Below are positions 51,481 to 54,802 of a DNA stretch of 54,802 bases, in pieces. Made by a program: the position numbers and the translations under genes. The stretch comes from Candidatus Mediterraneibacter vanvlietii (GTDB taxonomy: Bacteria > Bacillota > Clostridia > Lachnospirales > Lachnospiraceae): contig DXGZ01000065.1 in NCBI GenBank assembly GCA_019113645.1, forward strand, positions 1-54,802, written 5' to 3'. How positions within the stretch are numbered: the first letter of the stretch is position 1; every line of letters starts with the position of its first letter. The notes beneath the pieces were generated by a model, which was given only the letters and a program-made list of their open reading frames with translations, did no database searches and was not told where the DNA came from.

Positions 51481-52710
51481 ATGAAACGGAAAATCCTGAT
51501 TGAAAAAACAGACGGACAGTACCGGACTTATTTCCTTGAAAATGACGAGATTGTTGAGATCCACTGCTCCCCGGCAGATGAGACTTCCGGACAGCATCAC
51601 CGGCTGGGCAGCATCTATGTTGGGAAGGTTAAAAACATTGTCCCGAATATTGGAGCCGCATTTATTGAAATCGAAAACGGAATCAGCTGTTATTATGATA
51701 TGAAGGAAGCTCCGAACGCGGTATTTACATCCAGGATCGGAAAGAAGCCGCTCTGCATCGGTGATGAGCTTGTTGTACAGATCAGCAAGGAGGCTGTGAA
51801 GACAAAAGCCCCCACTGTGACGAGCAACCTGAGTTTTACCGGCCGCTACGCTGTCCTGACCCACGGGAACACGAGAATCGGCGTGTCGTCAAAGCTTCCC
51901 CGAAGCGTGAGAGATGAATTCAAGGCGCAGTTAAAAGACTGGCACAACGATCAGTTCGGAATCATTGTACGCACCAATGCAAAGGATGCGGATTTTGGTG
52001 ATGTGATCCGGGAGATCGAGTCTCTCCGGGAGGATTACCTGGCTCTGCTGGCGGCAGCGCCTTCCAGAGTCTGTTTCTCCTGTCTCAAATCATCACCTCC
52101 GGAGTACATAACAGACCTGAAAAACGTATATATGGAAGGGATGGAAGCGATCGTTGTGGAAGGTCGGGAGTTGTATGAGAAAGTACATTCCTACTTTGAA
52201 TCAGAGCTCCCTGCGCGCACAGATCTTGTCAGGCTCTATGACAATCCTTCCTTCCCCCTGTGCAAGCTTTACGGAACTGAGACCGCACTTCAGCGTGCAC
52301 TGATGGAAAAGGTGTGGCTCAAGCACGGCGGATACCTGATCATTCAGCCGACAGAAGCCCTTACTGTAATTGATGTGAATTCAGGGAAAAATATCAGCAG
52401 GATGAAAAATGAAAACGGAATCATGAAAATCAATCTGGAAGCAGCAGAAGAAGCAGCGAAACAGATTCGTCTGAGGAATCTCTCCGGTATTATTCTGATC
52501 GATTTTATTAACCTGGAGCAGCAGGAGAATATCAACACTCTTCTGAAGGAATTCCGCTCCATGCTGGCACAGGATCCGGTCCAGACTTCGCTGATTGACA
52601 TCACGCCGCTTAATCTCGTGGAAATTACACGGAAGAAAGTGCACAAACCGCTTGCAGAACAGATAGATATCAAAACTTTTCATTTACAAGAGACCGACGA
52701 AGCGATATAA
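51481..52710 (+). CDS. rng: Ribonuclease G (Rne/Rng family)
   Basis: Endoribonuclease for rRNA maturation and mRNA decay. An N-terminal S1-type domain (LGSIYVGKVKNIVPNIGAAFIEI) is followed by the catalytic DNase-I-like domain with metal-binding Asp residues in LTVIDVNSGK and IILIDFINLEQQEN. Length (409 residues) is that of RNase G without the long RNase E scaffold; the usual zinc-link Cys pair (CPxC) is not evident. The order radical SAM-DUF2344-rng is typical before rplU. Confidence 0.94.
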   Translation: MKRKILIEKTDGQYRTYFLENDEIVEIHCSPADETSGQHHRLGSIYVGKVKNIVPNIGAAFIEIENGISCYYDMKEAPNAVFTSRIGKKPLCIGDELVVQISKEAVKTKAPTVTSNLSFTGRYAVLTHGNTRIGVSSKLPRSVRDEFKAQLKDWHNDQFGIIVRTNAKDADFGDVIREIESLREDYLALLAAAPSRVCFSCLKSSPPEYITDLKNVYMEGMEAIVVEGRELYEKVHSYFESELPARTDLVRLYDNPSFPLCKLYGTETALQRALMEKVWLKHGGYLIIQPTEALTVIDVNSGKNISRMKNENGIMKINLEAAEEAAKQIRLRNLSGIILIDFINLEQQENINTLLKEFRSMLAQDPVQTSLIDITPLNLVEITRKKVHKPLAEQIDIKTFHLQETDEAI

Positions 52711-52760
52711 TATTGAACCGAGAGTGCGGTGCGGATTCTCCGTGCACGCATACTGCGGAT

Positions 52761-52793
52761 AACAGTTCAGCCACCGGTTTCCCGTGAACTGTT
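52761..52793 (+). promoter_or_regulatory. Leader hairpin before aspartokinase
   Basis: Stem AACAGTTCA (52761-52769) with TGAACTGTT (52785-52793), loop of 15 nt. No T-run follows, and the 120-nt gap is too short for a lysine riboswitch. It could be a processing site or weak terminator for rng. Confidence 0.45.
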
Positions 52794-52830
52794 GCCAATT
52801 TGAACGGATTACATTTGGAGGAATATTAAA

Positions 52831-54150
52831 ATGAAAAAAGTTGTTAAGTTCGGCGGAAGTTCCCTTGCGAATGCGGAACAGTTCAAAAAAGTCGGCGCGA
52901 TCATCAGTGAGGATGAAGCCCGCCGCTATGTTGTGCCGTCTGCACCGGGCAAACGATTCGCAGACGACACCAAAGTAACGGATATGCTCTACGCCTGTTA
53001 TGACGCAGCTGTAAAGGGCGAGGATTTTTCCGGACTGCTCGGGAACATCCAGGAGCGGTATCAGGAGATCATCAACGGATTAGGACTTGAGTTTTCACTT
53101 GCTGATGATTTTGCCCTGATTGCAGAGAATTTCCACAGCAAAGCCGGTCAGGATTACGCGGCTTCCCGTGGCGAATACTTAAACGGAAAGATCATGGCAG
53201 CATATCTTGATACTGCGTTTGTGGATGCCGCTGATGTCATTCGCTTCAATGAGGACGGCACATTCAACGATGAAGTAACAAACGAACTGCTCGGCGCCCG
53301 TTTAAGCGAACTTCATTCCGCTGTCATTCCGGGATTCTACGGAGCAAAAGAGGACGGAACCATCGTTACCTTTTCCAGAGGCGGATCTGATATCACAGGC
53401 TCCCTTGTAGCTCTTGCAGTAAAAGCAGATCTCTACGAAAACTGGACCGATGTTTCCGGATTTCTGATCGCCGACCCGAGAATTGTAAAGAATCCGAAAT
53501 CCATTGAAACCATCACTTACAAGGAGCTCCGGGAGCTCTCATATATGGGGGCCAGTGTACTCCACGAAGACGCGATATTTCCGGTAAGAAAAGCTGGAAT
53601 TCCAATCAACATCCGCAACACCAATGCTCCGGAAGACAAGGGAACCCTTATCGTTGAGAGCACATGCCGTCAGCCGCGGTACACCATTACCGGAATTGCG
53701 GGAACCGATGGCTTCGCGGCAATTACAGTAGAGAAGGCAATGATGAATTCCGAAGTTGGTTTCTGCCGGAAGGTTCTTCAGATCTTTGAGGACAACGGAG
53801 TTTCCATTGAACATATGCCTTCGGGAATCGATACCATGTCCATCTTCGTAAACAAGGAAAGTTTCGAAGAGAAAGAGCAGAAGATTCTGGCTGACATCAA
53901 CAAATCCGTACACCCGGATCATATTGAACTGGAATCTGATCTGGCTCTGATCGCAGTAGTAGGCAGAGGTATGAAGTCCACGCGCGGTACTGCCGGACGT
54001 ATTTTCTCAGCCCTCGCTCATGCGCATATTAATGTAAAAATGATTGACCAGGGATCAAGTGAGCTGAACATCATTGTCGGAGTCAAACACGAGGATTTCA
54101 AAACCGCAATCCGCGCACTGTATGAGATTTTTGTATTGACTCAGATTTAA
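52831..54150 (+). CDS. Aspartate kinase
   Basis: Phosphorylates aspartate, the first step to lysine, threonine and methionine. The kinase domain begins MKKVVKFGGSSLANAEQF and contains FSRGGSDITGSLVALAV. Two C-terminal ACT domains (about 300-439) with AAITVEKAMMNSEVGF and LIAVVGRGMKSTRGTAG point to feedback by an amino acid. Length (439 residues) fits the single-chain class found in clostridia. GGAGG lies before the ATG. Confidence 0.95.
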   Translation: MKKVVKFGGSSLANAEQFKKVGAIISEDEARRYVVPSAPGKRFADDTKVTDMLYACYDAAVKGEDFSGLLGNIQERYQEIINGLGLEFSLADDFALIAENFHSKAGQDYAASRGEYLNGKIMAAYLDTAFVDAADVIRFNEDGTFNDEVTNELLGARLSELHSAVIPGFYGAKEDGTIVTFSRGGSDITGSLVALAVKADLYENWTDVSGFLIADPRIVKNPKSIETITYKELRELSYMGASVLHEDAIFPVRKAGIPINIRNTNAPEDKGTLIVESTCRQPRYTITGIAGTDGFAAITVEKAMMNSEVGFCRKVLQIFEDNGVSIEHMPSGIDTMSIFVNKESFEEKEQKILADINKSVHPDHIELESDLALIAVVGRGMKSTRGTAGRIFSALAHAHINVKMIDQGSSELNIIVGVKHEDFKTAIRALYEIFVLTQI

Positions 54151-54184
54151 GTACCATACAAAAGAAAGGCAGAGTTGACACAGG

Positions 54185-54604
54185 ATGAATATATTGTTTT
54201 TTCTGAAGCCCAAAAGCGAAGTCGCATACGTGTATGATTACGGTACACTCCGTCAGGTGCTGGAAACCATGGAGTATCACAAGTATGCATCTATCCCGAT
54301 GCTCAACAAAAAAGGCGAATATGTGGGCACAATCACTGAGGGGGATCTTCTGTGGGGTATTAAGCGATATACAAACCTGAACCTGAAAGAAGCTGAAAAT
54401 ATATTTATAGAAGACTTTCCGCGAAAAGCTGATTATGAGGCGGTATCCGTCGACTCAGATATGGAAGATCTTATCCAGAAATCAATGAATCAGAACTATG
54501 TTCCGGTTGTTGATGACCAGAAGAAATTCATCGGCATTGTAACACGTAAAAGTATTATTGAATACTGCTACGAAAAACTGAAAAAAATGCCGGATAACTA
54601 TTGA
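54185..54604 (+). CDS. CBS domain protein
   Basis: 139-residue protein of two CBS domains (about 10-65 and 80-135), modules that bind adenine nucleotides. Features: SIPMLNKKGEYVGTITEGDLLW and YVPVVDDQKKFIGIVTRKSII. No catalytic domain is attached. It is 34 bp after aspartokinase and probably co-transcribed; a regulatory role there is only a guess. Confidence 0.9.
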   Translation: MNILFFLKPKSEVAYVYDYGTLRQVLETMEYHKYASIPMLNKKGEYVGTITEGDLLWGIKRYTNLNLKEAENIFIEDFPRKADYEAVSVDSDMEDLIQKSMNQNYVPVVDDQKKFIGIVTRKSIIEYCYEKLKKMPDNY

Positions 54605-54630
54605 CTTTGGAAAATATGCTATGCTATACT
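54601..54630 (+). promoter_or_regulatory. rplU promoter
   Basis: -35 TTGACT (54601-54606) and -10 TATACT (54625-54630), 18-bp spacing. As at the his promoter, the -35 box contains the stop codon of the gene before. Confidence 0.65.
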
Positions 54631-54636
54631 ACAACA

Positions 54637-54702
54637 GTATGCCGCACAATGAGGTTTCAAGTTCTGTCTATCAGACACCGTAATTGGCGAGTAATGATAA
54701 TA
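54637..54702 (+). ncRNA. Probable ribosomal protein L21 leader
   Basis: The leader between the promoter and rplU contains the hairpin TGTCT-ATC-AGACA (54665-54677) and a conserved-looking ACCGTAATTGGCGAGTAATGA stretch, as in Firmicute L21 leader RNAs, which let L21 regulate its own operon. The identification rests on position and partial pattern. Confidence 0.5.
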
Positions 54703-54713
54703 GGAGGTGCCAT

Positions 54714-54802
54714 ATGTACGCGATTATAGCAACAGGTGGTAAACAGTACAAAGTAGCTGAAGGCGATATCATTAAAGTAGAAAAACTTGGTGTTGAAGCT
54801 GG
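54714..54802 (+). CDS. rplU: 50S ribosomal protein L21, 5' part only
   Basis: The first 29 codons of L21 ([20 protein letters not shown]) are present; the window ends within the gene. AGGAGG stands 6-7 nt before the ATG. L21 binds 23S rRNA in the large subunit. In clostridia rplU is usually followed by prp and rpmA, out of view here. Confidence 0.97.
   Translation, partial: MYAIIATGGKQYKVAEGDIIKVEKLGVEA

Noticed and set aside
52711-52830. Lysine riboswitch before aspartokinase
   Set aside because: The gap is too short for the ~170-nt lysine aptamer and its typical conserved stretches are not recognised.

Overview
The window looks like chromosomal DNA of a spore-forming Lachnospiraceae-type Firmicute (class Clostridia). 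The grounds are gene content and order: an alpha/beta-type spore protein, YlbJ and YtfJ/GerW, the HisZ plus short HisG pair, LicT-controlled beta-glucoside PTS genes, the radical-SAM pair followed by RNase G near rplU, and strong AGGAGG ribosome sites. Species cannot be named from sequence reading alone. No rRNA, tRNA, CRISPR array, integrase or transposase was seen.

Layout. (a) 1-432 has no gene but holds a ~350-nt imperfect inverted repeat ending at the apbE stop codon. (b) 432-1442 is apbE on the minus strand; its natural divergent partners nusG-II and a Gx-type membrane protein lie at 7621-8580. (c) Between them sits a 5,952-bp block (1597-7548) with 19-bp terminal inverted repeats (18/19 identical) and a perfect 10-bp direct repeat outside them: the signature of a transposition-like insertion. 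Inside are a SigI-type sigma factor, its RsgI-type membrane anti-sigma factor, a lipoprotein with an RsgI-like domain and acidic tandem repeats, a VTC-domain protein, a DUF4956 membrane protein and a CotH-like kinase. Two divergent promoters in the middle share an unusual motif (ACCCCG, 18 bp, CGTA) that fits SigI-type recognition. The block therefore reads as a self-contained, mobile sigma-factor regulon, and it is the best candidate here for an undescribed system.

(d) 8632-20770 is mostly housekeeping: ruvAB, zapA, a U32 peptidase, an FtsW/RodA-PBP pair whose genes overlap by 119 bp, DUF2953-YtfJ, rpmB, Asp23 and a DAK2/FakA-like protein. (e) 20853-30283: recG, an AraC regulator next to a GH36 alpha-galactosidase, a SASP gene, rsmD-coaD-coiled-coil protein, ylbJ, and an M23 peptidase. 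(f) 30355-38149: a tightly packed run (several ATGA overlaps) of RNA-modification and other enzymes ending in recU. (g) 38146-43500: his operon hisZ-G-D-B-(HisF-like)IE with a clear promoter and terminator; hisA, hisF, hisH and hisC are not here. (h) 43986-48549: licT-PTS-GH1 beta-glucoside operon with a classical RAT/terminator before licT and a second RAT before the PTS gene that overlaps a hairpin hiding the ribosome site instead of a terminator. (i) 48813-54802: B12/radical-SAM protein, DUF2344 protein, RNase G, aspartokinase, CBS protein, and the start of rplU, cut by the window end.

Starts were often moved inward from the longest reading frame on the basis of Shine-Dalgarno position. 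All family names come from reading motifs; no database search was run.
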